Positions 1 through 7,724 of a DNA stretch of 13,464 nucleotides are shown here, piece after piece; positions within the stretch are counted from its first letter, which is position 1; every line of letters starts with the position of its first letter. Where the stretch lies: NCBI GenBank assembly GCA_017536845.1, contig JAFWCP010000419.1, forward strand, positions 1-13,464, read 5' to 3'. Below the pieces are notes generated by a model that saw nothing but the letters and a program-made list of their open reading frames with translations, did no database searches and was not told where the DNA came from. This DNA is from Solobacterium sp. (GTDB lineage Bacteria > Bacillota_I > Bacilli_A > Erysipelotrichales > Erysipelotrichaceae). The position numbers were made by a program, and so were the translations under genes.

Positions 1-254
1 AGCTTGCCGGGTTTTCTGACCGGCGCAAAACCGATGCCAAGCTCATAAGCTACCGGGCATCCGAAAAGATATCCGCGGCTTTCCGGTCCGCAGATCACTT
101 CCGCATCGACCGATTTCGCGAATTCAGCCATCTTCTTCACCGACTCACGGTAGGCTTCTCCGTCACCTACCATCGGCGTAATATCACGGAACAGAATGCC
201 TTCCTTCGGGAAGTCCCTGACCGACGCAACATATTCTTCAAGATTCAATGCCAT
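1..254 (-). CDS. apt: Adenine phosphoribosyltransferase (5' part, runs off the window)
   Basis: The first 84 codons are present. Apt is a cytoplasmic purine-salvage enzyme that joins adenine and PRPP to give AMP. Visible landmarks are an N-terminal [12 protein letters not shown] stretch, then [10 protein letters not shown] (residues about 20-29), and [20 protein letters not shown] followed by [11 protein letters not shown], all characteristic of type I phosphoribosyltransferases of the Apt family. The PRPP-binding loop would lie beyond the left edge. The start is the ATG at 254 (reads MALNLEEY), which has GGAGG eight bases upstream; the ATG four bases earlier (258) opens a frame that stops after six codons. 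It follows recJ by 52 bases, the recJ-apt order common in Bacillota. Identity is secure; completeness cannot be judged. Confidence 0.95.
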   Translation of the reverse strand, partial: MALNLEEYVASVRDFPKEGILFRDITPMVGDGEAYRESVKKMAEFAKSVDAEVICGPESRGYLFGCPVAYELGIGFAPVRKPGK

Positions 255-283
255 ACATTATTCCTCCGATTCAGATAATATTC

Positions 284-310
284 ATTATACAACACTCTGT
301 GAAAAATCAA
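284..310 (-). promoter_or_regulatory. Candidate promoter for apt
   Basis: In the short recJ-apt gap the minus strand carries a perfect -10 hexamer TATAAT (289-284). A possible -35, TTGATT (310-305), overlaps the recJ stop codon. The spacing is only 15 bases, shorter than the optimal 17, so the -35 assignment is weak. The -10 lies about 30 bases upstream of the apt start, allowing apt to be expressed separately from recJ. Confidence 0.45.
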
Positions 311-1896
311 GCGATATCTTCAATTTCCATCTGGCATACCGTATTGCCCTTAAACCGGTTCAGGGACAGGCTGCCGATCAGCCGCACCGGTTTTTCCGGC
401 TCGCTGATGCCTTTGCGTTTGTAAAGCACCGCTTCCAGCACCGTCCGGCTGTCTTTCACCAGGTATTTGGCAACTTTTGGCGTATCGTACACCTTGACGA
501 TATTGTCGTCCTCAATGGCAAAATACGGCTGGGCCAGTTCGCGCGGATAGGGCTTGAAAAGATCCAGCGAAGCGATCGCGTCAAAGCTGATCTCAGACAT
601 CCTGATCCGTACGGCTGTGCGCTCCGGTTCTTCATATTCCGGCATCATCTTTTCCGTTTTTGCAATGACACGGCGGCGGAAGTCTTCATATTCCCCGGCT
701 TTGACAGCCAGGCCGACGGCCATGTCATGACCGCCGAAAGCCGCCAGTTCAAAGTCCGAGAAGAAGGCAAACAGGTCCATTCCCTGGATGCCCCGCCCCG
801 ACCCTTTCAGCAGCTCGCCATGGGGCGCCAAGACAAGCACCGGCTTTTTCAGCCGGTCGGAGAGCCGGCCGGCCACCAGGCCGCACAGCCCTTCATGGAA
901 GGATTCGTCATAGATCACTTCAAACGGTTCGCCCGTGCAGAGCGTCTCAGCTTTCCGGGCTTCGCTTTCGGAGAGTTCCTTGCGCATTTCGTTGATGCCT
1001 TCAATCTGGGCGGCAAAGCGGTTCACCGCTTCCGGATCCTTTGTCAGCAGGTAGCGGACCAGCGTGTTGACGTTGCAGCGGTCAGCCAGACGGCCGGCCG
1101 AATTGAGCTTCGGCACGATCTGGAACGATACCGAAATATCATTGACCGGCGCATACTGCCGCAGTAAGGCGTACAGGGAATACGGCCGCCGACGGGCCAG
1201 GACGGACAGGCCGTATTTGACGATTTTCCTTGTCTCTTTCCATAACGGCATGACGTCGCCGATGGCTGCTACGGCCGCCATTGCCGTCAGCTCATCGTCA
1301 TGGCCGATCAGATTACGGCTGATCTGCAGGGCGACGCCGGCGCCGGAAAGCGTCGAACAGGCATCTTCCATATAATCGGGATGGACAACCAGGTCGGCGT
1401 CCACCGGTTCTTCAATGCGGTGATGGTCGGTGACGATGATCTGCAGGCCAAGCTCCTTTGCCTTTGCAATGGCTTCATGGGCCTTGACGCCGTTATCGAC
1501 GGTAATGATCAGCCGGTATCCCTTTGCGGCAGCCATCTCCACCGTATGGGCATGCAGGCCATAGCCTTCCTTGATGCGGTCGGGAATATAATAGCCGTTG
1601 GCAATGCCGAGACGGTCAAGGGTTTCCTTCATGATCGCGGTCGAGCAGATGCCGTCCGCATCATAGTCACCGCCGATGAAGATCTTCTCGCCCTTCTGCT
1701 TCGCCTCCAGGATCCGCCGGCAGCACTGCTGCACGCAGGCCGCCTTTGACGTGGTCAGGACCGCGCTGTTGTCAAGCAGTTCACGAATCTGCGCCTCTTC
1801 GACATCCGACAGCGTGAGCAGCCGGGCCGGCAGCACCGGCAGTCCATACCGTGAAGCGAGCCTGCTTTCATCGACATCAATGACTTTCCATTTCAT
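307..1896 (-). CDS. recJ: Single-stranded-DNA-specific exonuclease RecJ
   Basis: 529-residue cytoplasmic 5'-3' single-strand DNA exonuclease of the DHH phosphoesterase family, acting in RecF-type recombination and base-excision or mismatch repair. Catalytic motifs in order: GDYDADGICST (76-86, metal-binding Asp residues), VDNGV (133-137), VTDHH (155-159, the DHH signature) and GDVMPL (213-218). The DHHA1 domain follows with GLVAGRLSDRLKKP (339-352), GSGRG (365-369) and FGGHDMAVGL (387-396), and an OB-like end LSLNRFKGNT...EIEDI. It has roughly the E. coli RecJ core and lacks the extra C-terminal domain that makes Bacillus RecJ nearly 800 residues. The start is the ATG at 1896 with AGGAGG ten bases upstream; the longer frame upstream is only murD read out of frame. 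It overlaps the murD end by 20 bases, which suggests translational coupling. Confidence 0.95.
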   Translation of the reverse strand: MKWKVIDVDESRLASRYGLPVLPARLLTLSDVEEAQIRELLDNSAVLTTSKAACVQQCCRRILEAKQKGEKIFIGGDYDADGICSTAIMKETLDRLGIANGYYIPDRIKEGYGLHAHTVEMAAAKGYRLIITVDNGVKAHEAIAKAKELGLQIIVTDHHRIEEPVDADLVVHPDYMEDACSTLSGAGVALQISRNLIGHDDELTAMAAVAAIGDVMPLWKETRKIVKYGLSVLARRRPYSLYALLRQYAPVNDISVSFQIVPKLNSAGRLADRCNVNTLVRYLLTKDPEAVNRFAAQIEGINEMRKELSESEARKAETLCTGEPFEVIYDESFHEGLCGLVAGRLSDRLKKPVLVLAPHGELLKGSGRGIQGMDLFAFFSDFELAAFGGHDMAVGLAVKAGEYEDFRRRVIAKTEKMMPEYEEPERTAVRIRMSEISFDAIASLDLFKPYPRELAQPYFAIEDDNIVKVYDTPKVAKYLVKDSRTVLEAVLYKRKGISEPEKPVRLIGSLSLNRFKGNTVCQMEIEDIA

Positions 1897-3181
1897 CAAA
1901 CGCAAGCCTCCTGAAAATCTCCCCCCGCTGTTCGAAATTCTTGAAGTGGTCATAGGAACTGGCCGCCGGGGAAAGCAGGATGCTGTGCGCAGGCCGGCAG
2001 ATGCCTTCTGCCGTACGGACAGCCGTTTCAAGATCCTCACAATACACCATGTCCCTGCGGGCAAGGCCTTTGTTTTTCATCTCCTCAAAAATACGTTTTC
2101 CGGAGCCGTACATGAAGACCACCGCCGTATCACGGGATGCAAGGTACTGCTCCAGCTCGTCATAATCAATGCCGCGGTCCATGCCGCCGACAAGGACAAC
2201 GTCGACATCATCCAGGGCCTTGAGCGCCTGGATGCACGACTGGCCGATCGTCGAAATCGAATCGTTGATGTAGCGGATGCCGTTGCGGCAGCCAAGATCC
2301 TCAATCCGATGGTGCAGGGGTACGAATTCCCTTGCCGCTTCGATGACCTGTTCATCGCTGACCCCGTAATACTGGCCGATATAATATGCCACGGCCAGGT
2401 TCTGGTAGTTGTGGGCCCCGATCAGCCGGCAGTCTTTGATCTCCAGCTCACGATCCGGCGTGATCAGCTTCCTGCCCTCGGCACGTATCTCTGACCCGAT
2501 GAGGACCGGTCTGTTGATGCTTTCGGCAATGAAGTCCTTCAGGTCCTTGCCCAGCAGGCAGAGGTCGCCTTTTTTCTGATGGCGGAAGACATTGGCCTTG
2601 GCCGCCCCGTACTTTTCAAAGCTGCCGTAATGGTCAAGATGTTCCTCATAGAGGTTCATCAGGACGCCGACATGGGGTGATTCCTTCGCATATTCCAGAT
2701 GGTGGCAGGCAATCTCAAACACGGCGACAGCGCCGTTTTCCATTTCGTCGATGATGTCAAAGCAGGCAATGCCGATGTTGCCGACAAGGATCGCGTTGAT
2801 CTTCTTTTTCAGAATGGCTGCCGTCAAAGATGTCGTCGTGCTTTTGCCCTTGGTGGCGGTGATGCCGACGGTGCGGTCACGGTAATGCTTCAGAAACAGC
2901 GGCGCTTCGCCGGAAATCTTCTCCAGGTCCATGCCCTCCCGGACAACGATGCCCGGGGATTTGAGCACCAGGTCATAATCATCGGTCGAGACATCCTCGT
3001 CTTTGACAAAGACGGTATTCTCCGTCCCGGCAATCTTCGATGCATCCGTATCGGCAATATACAATGTCTGCTGCGGCAGCAGGCGGCGGATGAAGCGGTA
3101 GCTGGACCTGCCCTCCATGCCATAGCCCCAGATCAGCACTCGTTTTCCTTCAAAATCCTCTTTCCACGATGTCAGACTCAT
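1877..3181 (-). CDS. murD: MurD-type UDP-N-acetylmuramoyl-L-alanine--glutamate ligase (divergent, MurD2-like)
   Basis: 434-residue Mur ligase, expected to add glutamate to UDP-MurNAc-L-Ala with ATP in the cytoplasm. Features: N-terminal Rossmann-like segment (LIWGYGMEGRSS, about 16-27), P-loop GITATKGKSTT (106-116), VGNIG (133-137), EHLDHY (180-185), the lysine expected to be carbamylated (AAK195), GAHNYQNLAVA (255-265), HHRIEDLG (290-297), NDSIST (306-311) and a MurD-type end SPAASSYDHFKNFEQRGEIF (405-424). Canonical MurD has TNGKTT, ELSSFQLE and NDSKAT, so several motifs differ here. The LVGGMDRGIDY segment (330-340) recalls MurD-like paralogues. It may be the sole MurD, a paralogue, or an L-Glu-adding MurD2 type. 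The start is the ATG at 3181 with AAAGGAG ten bases upstream; a TTG at 3190 sits too close to that site. Only a lone -10-like TATGAT (3213-3208) was seen as a possible promoter. It overlaps recJ by 20 bases. Confidence 0.85.
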   Translation of the reverse strand: MSLTSWKEDFEGKRVLIWGYGMEGRSSYRFIRRLLPQQTLYIADTDASKIAGTENTVFVKDEDVSTDDYDLVLKSPGIVVREGMDLEKISGEAPLFLKHYRDRTVGITATKGKSTTTSLTAAILKKKINAILVGNIGIACFDIIDEMENGAVAVFEIACHHLEYAKESPHVGVLMNLYEEHLDHYGSFEKYGAAKANVFRHQKKGDLCLLGKDLKDFIAESINRPVLIGSEIRAEGRKLITPDRELEIKDCRLIGAHNYQNLAVAYYIGQYYGVSDEQVIEAAREFVPLHHRIEDLGCRNGIRYINDSISTIGQSCIQALKALDDVDVVLVGGMDRGIDYDELEQYLASRDTAVVFMYGSGKRIFEEMKNKGLARRDMVYCEDLETAVRTAEGICRPAHSILLSPAASSYDHFKNFEQRGEIFRRLAFDEMESH

Positions 3182-3283
3182 AACTTTCAAGCTCCTTTGG
3201 CGTGATAATCATACTACGGTTGTTCCCTGCGCTCTGCCTACAGATCTGCTTTCCTGTCTGCAGGACGCCATTGCATTTCTTTC

Positions 3284-3949
3284 TTACAGCTTCGCATCAA
3301 GATTCCCTTCCAGAAGGTCAATGACATCCATCAGGGAAAACAGCGAAATGTCGATGGCCTGTTTCATTTCCGCATCCGGTTCGATCGTATCCCGGATGAA
3401 TACGCTGCGCATGCCGGCATTGCGGGCCGCCAGGATGCCGTTTTTCGAATCCTCCAGCACCAGGCACTCAGAGGGGTCAACCCCCAGGGCAGCAGCGCCT
3501 TTCAGGAAGATTTCCGGATCCGGTTTGGAATGGGTGACGTCCTTGCCGCCGATGACGGCTTCAAAGACAAGCGGCACCGATACCTTCGACAGCAGCATCT
3601 CGACATATTCACGGCCGCTGGAAGAGCAGACCGCGGTCAGATAGCCATGTGACCGCAGATACTGCACAAGCTCAACCAGCCCGTATTTGTTCAGGAAATC
3701 CTCATCCAGCGACAGCCAGAAAGCCGGGTCAAAGCGCCGTTTCCGCATGGCCGCCCGCACCCCGGTGCCTTTCAGCACTTCCGCCAGATACTCTTCTTCA
3801 CGGGGGCCGCTGGTGCCGGTGATATGCATGAAGAAATCATCCGGCAGCGTCACGCCGGCTTTGGCGGCCTCATCATACCACATCTGCTGGGAAAGAAGCT
3901 CAGTTTCAAACATCAGTCCGTCGCAGTCAAACAATACAGCCTTAATCAT
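3284..3949 (-). CDS. HAD-superfamily phosphatase / beta-phosphoglucomutase-like hydrolase
   Basis: 221-residue cytoplasmic haloacid dehalogenase-type hydrolase. Motif I is FDCDGLMFETE (7-17) with nucleophile D8 and acid/base D10; motif II is the serine at CSSS (S109 region); motif III is K142 in HSKPDPEIF; motif IV is VLEDSKNG (164-171). The helical cap between motifs I and II (about 18-95) and the KPDPEIF segment are typical of the phosphoglycolate phosphatase / beta-phosphoglucomutase group. The substrate cannot be told from sequence; sugar phosphates or nucleotides are likeliest. The start has AAGGAG six bases upstream. It lies just downstream of the secDF terminator, with no room for a promoter between, and 102 bases upstream of murD. 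That 102-base gap holds one weak hairpin and a lone -10-like hexamer but no convincing promoter. Confidence 0.88.
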   Translation of the reverse strand: MIKAVLFDCDGLMFETELLSQQMWYDEAAKAGVTLPDDFFMHITGTSGPREEEYLAEVLKGTGVRAAMRKRRFDPAFWLSLDEDFLNKYGLVELVQYLRSHGYLTAVCSSSGREYVEMLLSKVSVPLVFEAVIGGKDVTHSKPDPEIFLKGAAALGVDPSECLVLEDSKNGILAARNAGMRSVFIRDTIEPDAEMKQAIDISLFSLMDVIDLLEGNLDAKL

Positions 3950-3972
3950 GGTTTTCTCCTTTTCAAAGTGAT

Positions 3973-4001
3973 AAAAAGGCAGACGGCACCTGCCGTCTGC
4001 C
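3973..4001 (-). terminator. Rho-independent terminator after secDF
   Basis: A perfect 10-bp stem GGCAGACGGC / GCCGTCTGCC with an AGGT loop is followed on the minus strand by TTTTTAT. It begins 11 bases after the secDF stop codon and ends 23 bases before the HAD start codon. It should end the comN-secDF transcript; any expression of the HAD gene from upstream requires read-through. Confidence 0.93.
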
Positions 4002-4012
4002 CTGTAGGTTCA

Positions 4013-6304
4013 TTAAGCGTTGATACCCTTGATCGTATATTCGTCAAGCTGTTCTTTTTCCGCTTTGCGGACCTTCTTTGCCTTCGGCTTGATGTTCTTT
4101 CTTGCCCATCTCCAGACAGTCGGCGCAATGAAGATGGAGCTGACTGTACCGGCGATCAGGCCGATGAACATCGCGAAGATGAAGGTGAAGATGCTGCGGG
4201 AGCCGAATGCCAGCAGGCATATAACCGGCAGCATGGTGGTAACAGTGGAGTTCAGGGACATCAGGATGGTCTCATCGAGAGACTTGTTGATGAGCTTGTC
4301 ATAGTCATCATCCCTCATGCCCTTCTTCATCGCCGCCATGTTCTCACGGACACGGTCGAAGACGACGATCGAGTTGTTGATGGAATAACCGATGATCGTC
4401 AGCAGGACGGAAATGACTTCGGTGTTGACCTCCATGCGCAGGATGCTGAAGACAGCCAGAACAATGAAGACGTCATGCAGCAGGGCGATAATGCAGCCCA
4501 GCGCGTAATCCCATTCATAACGGATGGTGACATAGGCCATCATCGCGATCCAGGCAACGATGGTCAGGATGATCGCGTTGCGGACCAGGTCACGGCCGAC
4601 AACCGGGGTAACGATGTTGTCACCCGGCTCTTCGCCGAACTTTTCTTCCAGAACATTCTTAAGATCCTGCAGGTCATCTGTTTCCATCGCGGTCTTGGTG
4701 ATGGCATAGACGGTGCTGTCACCGGCTTTCTGGTAGCTGAAGTTCAGGTCGCTGTTGGCTTCGATGACCGACTGGACATCGGCAATGGCAAGCGAGCTGT
4801 CAGAAGAGACAGTCAGCTTGGTACCGGACGAGAAGTCGATGCCGAGGTTGAAGAAGCCTCTGCCGGAAACCATGTTGAAAAGACCAAGGACAAGGCCGAC
4901 GGCCAGGATGCCGATGGAAACCTTGTTGGATGTCTTTGAAGTCCTGACATAGTCAAACTGATGTGTGCCTGTGTACTTCTGGGATTCGCCCCTGGCAATA
5001 TCGGGAACCTGTTCGTCCTTGACGTTGAACCAGTTCAGCTTGCCGTCGGCAGCGCCGGAGTTGACGATCAGAGCCAGCAGGGTCTTGGAGAACCAGACGT
5101 TCAGCACAAGGGTCATGACGACGGTGATAATCAGCATCGTCGCAAAGCCCTTGACCGCGCCATTGCCCCAGATATACATGATCAGGGCAGCGATCAGGGT
5201 TGTAAACTGAGCATCAAAGACAGCCGAAAAGGACAGCTTCTGGCCTTCGGCAACGGCATTGCGCACGTTTCTGCCCTTGAAGAGTTCCTGCTTGATACGT
5301 TCGTAGTTGATGATGTTGGCGTCAACGGTCATACCAACACCAAGAACCAGGGCACCGATGCCGCTCAGTGTGAAGACAGCACCGATCATGGAATATAAGA
5401 AGAATACCGCCCAGATGTAGAGCACGAGCATGATGGCGGAAACAATGCCGGGCATGCGGTACTTCCAGATCATGAAGCAGATGATCAGCAGGATGCCGAC
5501 TGCACCGGCAAGCGCTGTCTTATGCAGAGCGTCTTCACCAAACTCAGCGGATACAACGTTGGAGCTGAGCTCAGTCAGTTTGACCGGCAGGGAGCCGGAG
5601 TTGATCAGGTTGGCAAGCGTTCTTGCCTCAGCTTCCGAGAAGTTGCCTTCGATCTGGCAGTTGCCGGTGATCTGGGATCTGACACTGGCAGCGGAAATGT
5701 ACTTGGGCTCCTCGCCGGCAAGTTCCTTCGCTCTTTCAGCCTGGTAGGTATCCCCTTCTTCCCAGTCAAGCCAGATGATCATGATGTTCTCGTTGCTGGA
5801 AGCACGGTTGGCAATCTGCTGGGTGATCGAACCGAATGTCGACTGGTCGGCAATCTTCAGCGAGACGATCGGCAGACCGTTGTCATAGTCCAGCGAGGCG
5901 CCGCCTTCGACGAGGATGCTGGAATCGGCAAGTTCCTTATCGTCAATGTCACGGAATGTCAGATTGGCCGTCGTACCGATCATGGAACGAGCTGTTTCCG
6001 GATCTTTGATACCGGCCAGCTGGACACGGATGCGGTCCGTTCCTTCGATCACGACTTCCGGCTCGGCAACGCCGAGGACGTCGATACGCTTGTTGATGCT
6101 GTTGAACACCGTTGTCATGTCGAGGTCAGCCTCTTCATTCAACGGTGTTGCCTGATACAGGATCTCAAATCCGCCCTGCAGGTCAAGACCGAGATTCAGA
6201 TTGCTGCGGATCAGATTGAACGTGCTTGCAACAAGCACGGCAATGGCTGCACAAACCGCAAAAAACAATCCCAGTCCGCCTTTGTTTGTTTTTTTAGTAG
6301 ACAT
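4013..6304 (-). CDS. secDF: Fused protein-export membrane protein SecDF
   Basis: 763-residue RND-family accessory of the Sec translocon, which uses the proton motive force to help pull proteins out of SecYEG. SecD half: TM1 (about 10-32), the D1 signature LNLGLDLQGG (36-45), a large extracytoplasmic P1 domain (about 50-255), and TM2-6 (about 263-412) with GMTVDANIINYERI holding the conserved Asp (D328). SecF half: TM7 (about 461-480), FNLGIDFSSGT (485-495), a smaller periplasmic domain, and TM8-12 (about 575-732) with GYSINNSIVVFDRVREN (639-655). The C-terminus is Lys-rich. Length is close to the single-chain SecDF of Bacilli. In the SecF half the conserved Asp of SINDT reads Asn (N644), and the position of the conserved Arg in the next helix reads Met (M682). 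It starts 5 bases after comN; AGGAGGGG ten bases upstream overlaps the comN end. Confidence 0.97.
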   Translation of the reverse strand: MSTKKTNKGGLGLFFAVCAAIAVLVASTFNLIRSNLNLGLDLQGGFEILYQATPLNEEADLDMTTVFNSINKRIDVLGVAEPEVVIEGTDRIRVQLAGIKDPETARSMIGTTANLTFRDIDDKELADSSILVEGGASLDYDNGLPIVSLKIADQSTFGSITQQIANRASSNENIMIIWLDWEEGDTYQAERAKELAGEEPKYISAASVRSQITGNCQIEGNFSEAEARTLANLINSGSLPVKLTELSSNVVSAEFGEDALHKTALAGAVGILLIICFMIWKYRMPGIVSAIMLVLYIWAVFFLYSMIGAVFTLSGIGALVLGVGMTVDANIINYERIKQELFKGRNVRNAVAEGQKLSFSAVFDAQFTTLIAALIMYIWGNGAVKGFATMLIITVVMTLVLNVWFSKTLLALIVNSGAADGKLNWFNVKDEQVPDIARGESQKYTGTHQFDYVRTSKTSNKVSIGILAVGLVLGLFNMVSGRGFFNLGIDFSSGTKLTVSSDSSLAIADVQSVIEANSDLNFSYQKAGDSTVYAITKTAMETDDLQDLKNVLEEKFGEEPGDNIVTPVVGRDLVRNAIILTIVAWIAMMAYVTIRYEWDYALGCIIALLHDVFIVLAVFSILRMEVNTEVISVLLTIIGYSINNSIVVFDRVRENMAAMKKGMRDDDYDKLINKSLDETILMSLNSTVTTMLPVICLLAFGSRSIFTFIFAMFIGLIAGTVSSIFIAPTVWRWARKNIKPKAKKVRKAEKEQLDEYTIKGINA

Positions 6305-6309
6305 GCAAA

Positions 6310-6600
6310 TTAATCCCCTCCTATTAAATCGGCGAAATCTTCCAGATTCTCCTTGGAGCCGTCTATAATCGCCTTCGCAGAAAGAAAACGGACGATATCT
6401 CTGGCGGATATAGACAGGATCTCGTCGGCAGCTTCATGTAATGACTTCGGCACACCTTTCTTCCACAGGCTTTCCATGAGAAAGTCCTCAAGATTTCCAT
6501 ATGTCAGCGTTGATAACTCCGTACGCTGAATATTCTGCAGTTTCAAAGTCATGGCGATCTGTACCTGCGGATTCCTTGTATCAAAAATTTCAGCGCGCAT
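6310..6600 (-). CDS. comN: Small ComN-like post-transcriptional regulator
   Basis: 96-residue, probably cytoplasmic and mostly helical protein without membrane segments. The central region YGNLEDFLMESLWKKGV (34-50) followed by SLHEAADEILSISARDIVRFLSA (53-75) resembles the ComN / post-transcriptional regulator family. In Bacillus subtilis, ComN affects comE transcripts and is encoded in the same yajC-secDF-recJ neighbourhood as far as I recall. The resemblance is from memory of the family, not a search. It is the first gene of the comN-secDF unit, with a strong ribosome binding site (AGGAGG five bases before ATG) and its own promoter. No competence genes are in the window, so its target here is unknown; the genomic pairing with secDF is the firmest clue. 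Confidence 0.55.
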   Translation of the reverse strand: MRAEIFDTRNPQVQIAMTLKLQNIQRTELSTLTYGNLEDFLMESLWKKGVPKSLHEAADEILSISARDIVRFLSAKAIIDGSKENLEDFADLIGGD

Positions 6601-6623
6601 GTATCCCTCCTGACAATTACTGT

Positions 6624-6632
6624 ATTATATCA
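6624..6632 (-). promoter_or_regulatory. Extended -10 promoter for comN-secDF
   Basis: The minus strand reads TGATATAAT, a perfect extended -10 element (TGnTATAAT), preceded by a T-rich run. No good -35 is found at 16-18 bases, which extended -10 promoters tolerate. The expected start is about 15-20 bases before the comN ATG, giving a very short leader. It lies between the mraY terminator and comN, so it marks a new transcription unit. The rest of the 6601-6754 gap is AT-rich and otherwise featureless. Confidence 0.65.
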
Positions 6633-6706
6633 AAAAAGATTCGCTATGGCTGAAAGATATCACGAATTCAACGGAAAAATGAAGGCAAAAAATGAAAACT
6701 TTCAAT

Positions 6707-6733
6707 AAAAACCGGTGTTCCCTTGAACACCGG
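6707..6733 (-). terminator. Rho-independent terminator after mraY
   Basis: A perfect 9-bp stem CCGGTGTTC / GAACACCGG with a four-base AAGG loop is followed on the minus strand by TTTTTATT. It starts about 20 bases after the mraY stop and closes the mraZ-to-mraY unit. Confidence 0.93.
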
Positions 6734-6754
6734 CTGTATCTGCTTCTCTGTTGG

Positions 6755-7711
6755 CTAGCCAATCAGCAGGCCGACTGCCGCACAGGCGGCGGCCGCCATC
6801 CAGAAACCGAAGACGATTTTCACTTCGTCAATGCCCTTCAGACGGAAGGCATAGTGGATCGGCGTATAGCTGAACACCTTGCCATGGCCTGTCCGCACCG
6901 ACACCTGCTGGATCATGACGCACATGGCTTCGACCACGAAGACACCGCCTATGACCACCAGGAGAAGTTCTTTTTTGGAAACCATGGCCAGGGCTGCCAG
7001 CACGCCGCCGAGGGCCAGGGAGCCGGTATCGCCCATGAAGATGCGGGCCGGCTTCTTGTTGTACCAGAGATACCCCAGCAGGGCGCCAAGCAGTGCCGCG
7101 ATGAATACGGCAATGCTGGTTTTTCCGTCCCGGATCATGAAGACCAGGAACGGGATCAGGCTGAAGACGCTGCATCCTGCGGCCAGCCCGTCCATGCCGT
7201 CGGTGAGGTTAACAGCATTGGACGAGCCGGTAAACATCAGCAGGATCAGGATGAAATACCCCCATCCTATTTTCAGGGGTTCGGACATGAATGGAATACT
7301 CACTTCAAGGCTTGCGCTTGAGCGGTACAGGAAGAAGAAGGCAACTGCCAGCACCAGCTGCATCAGGAATTTCTGCAGCGGCGTCAGGCCGTCGTTATTC
7401 TTTTTTTCAACAATCAGGAAGTCATCCACAAGGCCGATCAGGCCATATCCGAAAAAGGCCAGCAGCACGGTCAGTGTATCCAGGCTGCGAATGGATGCAG
7501 GCTCCGTCAGCAGCGTGACGATGATCGGCACGACAATGAACAGGATGCCGCCCATGATGGGTGTACCCGCCTTTTTCTGATCATCTGCCAGCGCATACTC
7601 GCTGACCGACTGACGGAACGAGCGCCGCTTCAGAAAATCAATGAACGGCGGCATCAGCACCAGCACCGCTGCCAGGCTGACCGCAAATGCAATCAATAAA
7701 CCAATCTTCAT
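6755..7711 (-). CDS. mraY: Phospho-N-acetylmuramoyl-pentapeptide-transferase MraY
   Basis: 318-residue polytopic membrane enzyme that transfers phospho-MurNAc-pentapeptide from UDP to undecaprenyl phosphate, forming lipid I. Landmarks: KKAGTPIMGG (46-55), the catalytic Asp pair GLVDDF (D96, D97), NAVNLTDGMDG (165-175), and FMGDTGSLALGG (225-236) with the third active-site Asp D228. About ten hydrophobic helices are visible and the length matches the family. The late loop that normally reads HHHFE reads HYAFR (286-290), keeping only the first histidine. It starts 13 bases after pbpB with AAAGGAG five bases before ATG, and is the last gene before a strong terminator. Genes that often follow (murD, ftsW, murG) are absent here. 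Confidence 0.97.
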   Translation of the reverse strand: MKIGLLIAFAVSLAAVLVLMPPFIDFLKRRSFRQSVSEYALADDQKKAGTPIMGGILFIVVPIIVTLLTEPASIRSLDTLTVLLAFFGYGLIGLVDDFLIVEKKNNDGLTPLQKFLMQLVLAVAFFFLYRSSASLEVSIPFMSEPLKIGWGYFILILLMFTGSSNAVNLTDGMDGLAAGCSVFSLIPFLVFMIRDGKTSIAVFIAALLGALLGYLWYNKKPARIFMGDTGSLALGGVLAALAMVSKKELLLVVIGGVFVVEAMCVMIQQVSVRTGHGKVFSYTPIHYAFRLKGIDEVKIVFGFWMAAAACAAVGLLIG

Positions 7712-7724
7712 ACGATGAACTCCT

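Noticed and set aside
3181..3190. TTG at 3190 as the murD start
   Set aside because: It lies one base from the AAAGGAG site; the ATG at 3181 has a ten-base spacer and is the better start.
3208..3213. TATGAT as a promoter -10 for murD-recJ
   Set aside because: No -35-like sequence at 16-18 bases and no extended -10 TG; left as a mention only.
3230..3262. Imperfect hairpin (CTGCAGA / TCTGTAG with one G-U pair) between the HAD gene and murD
   Set aside because: Short, with a wobble pair and no following T-run; it cannot be supported as a terminator or riboswitch.
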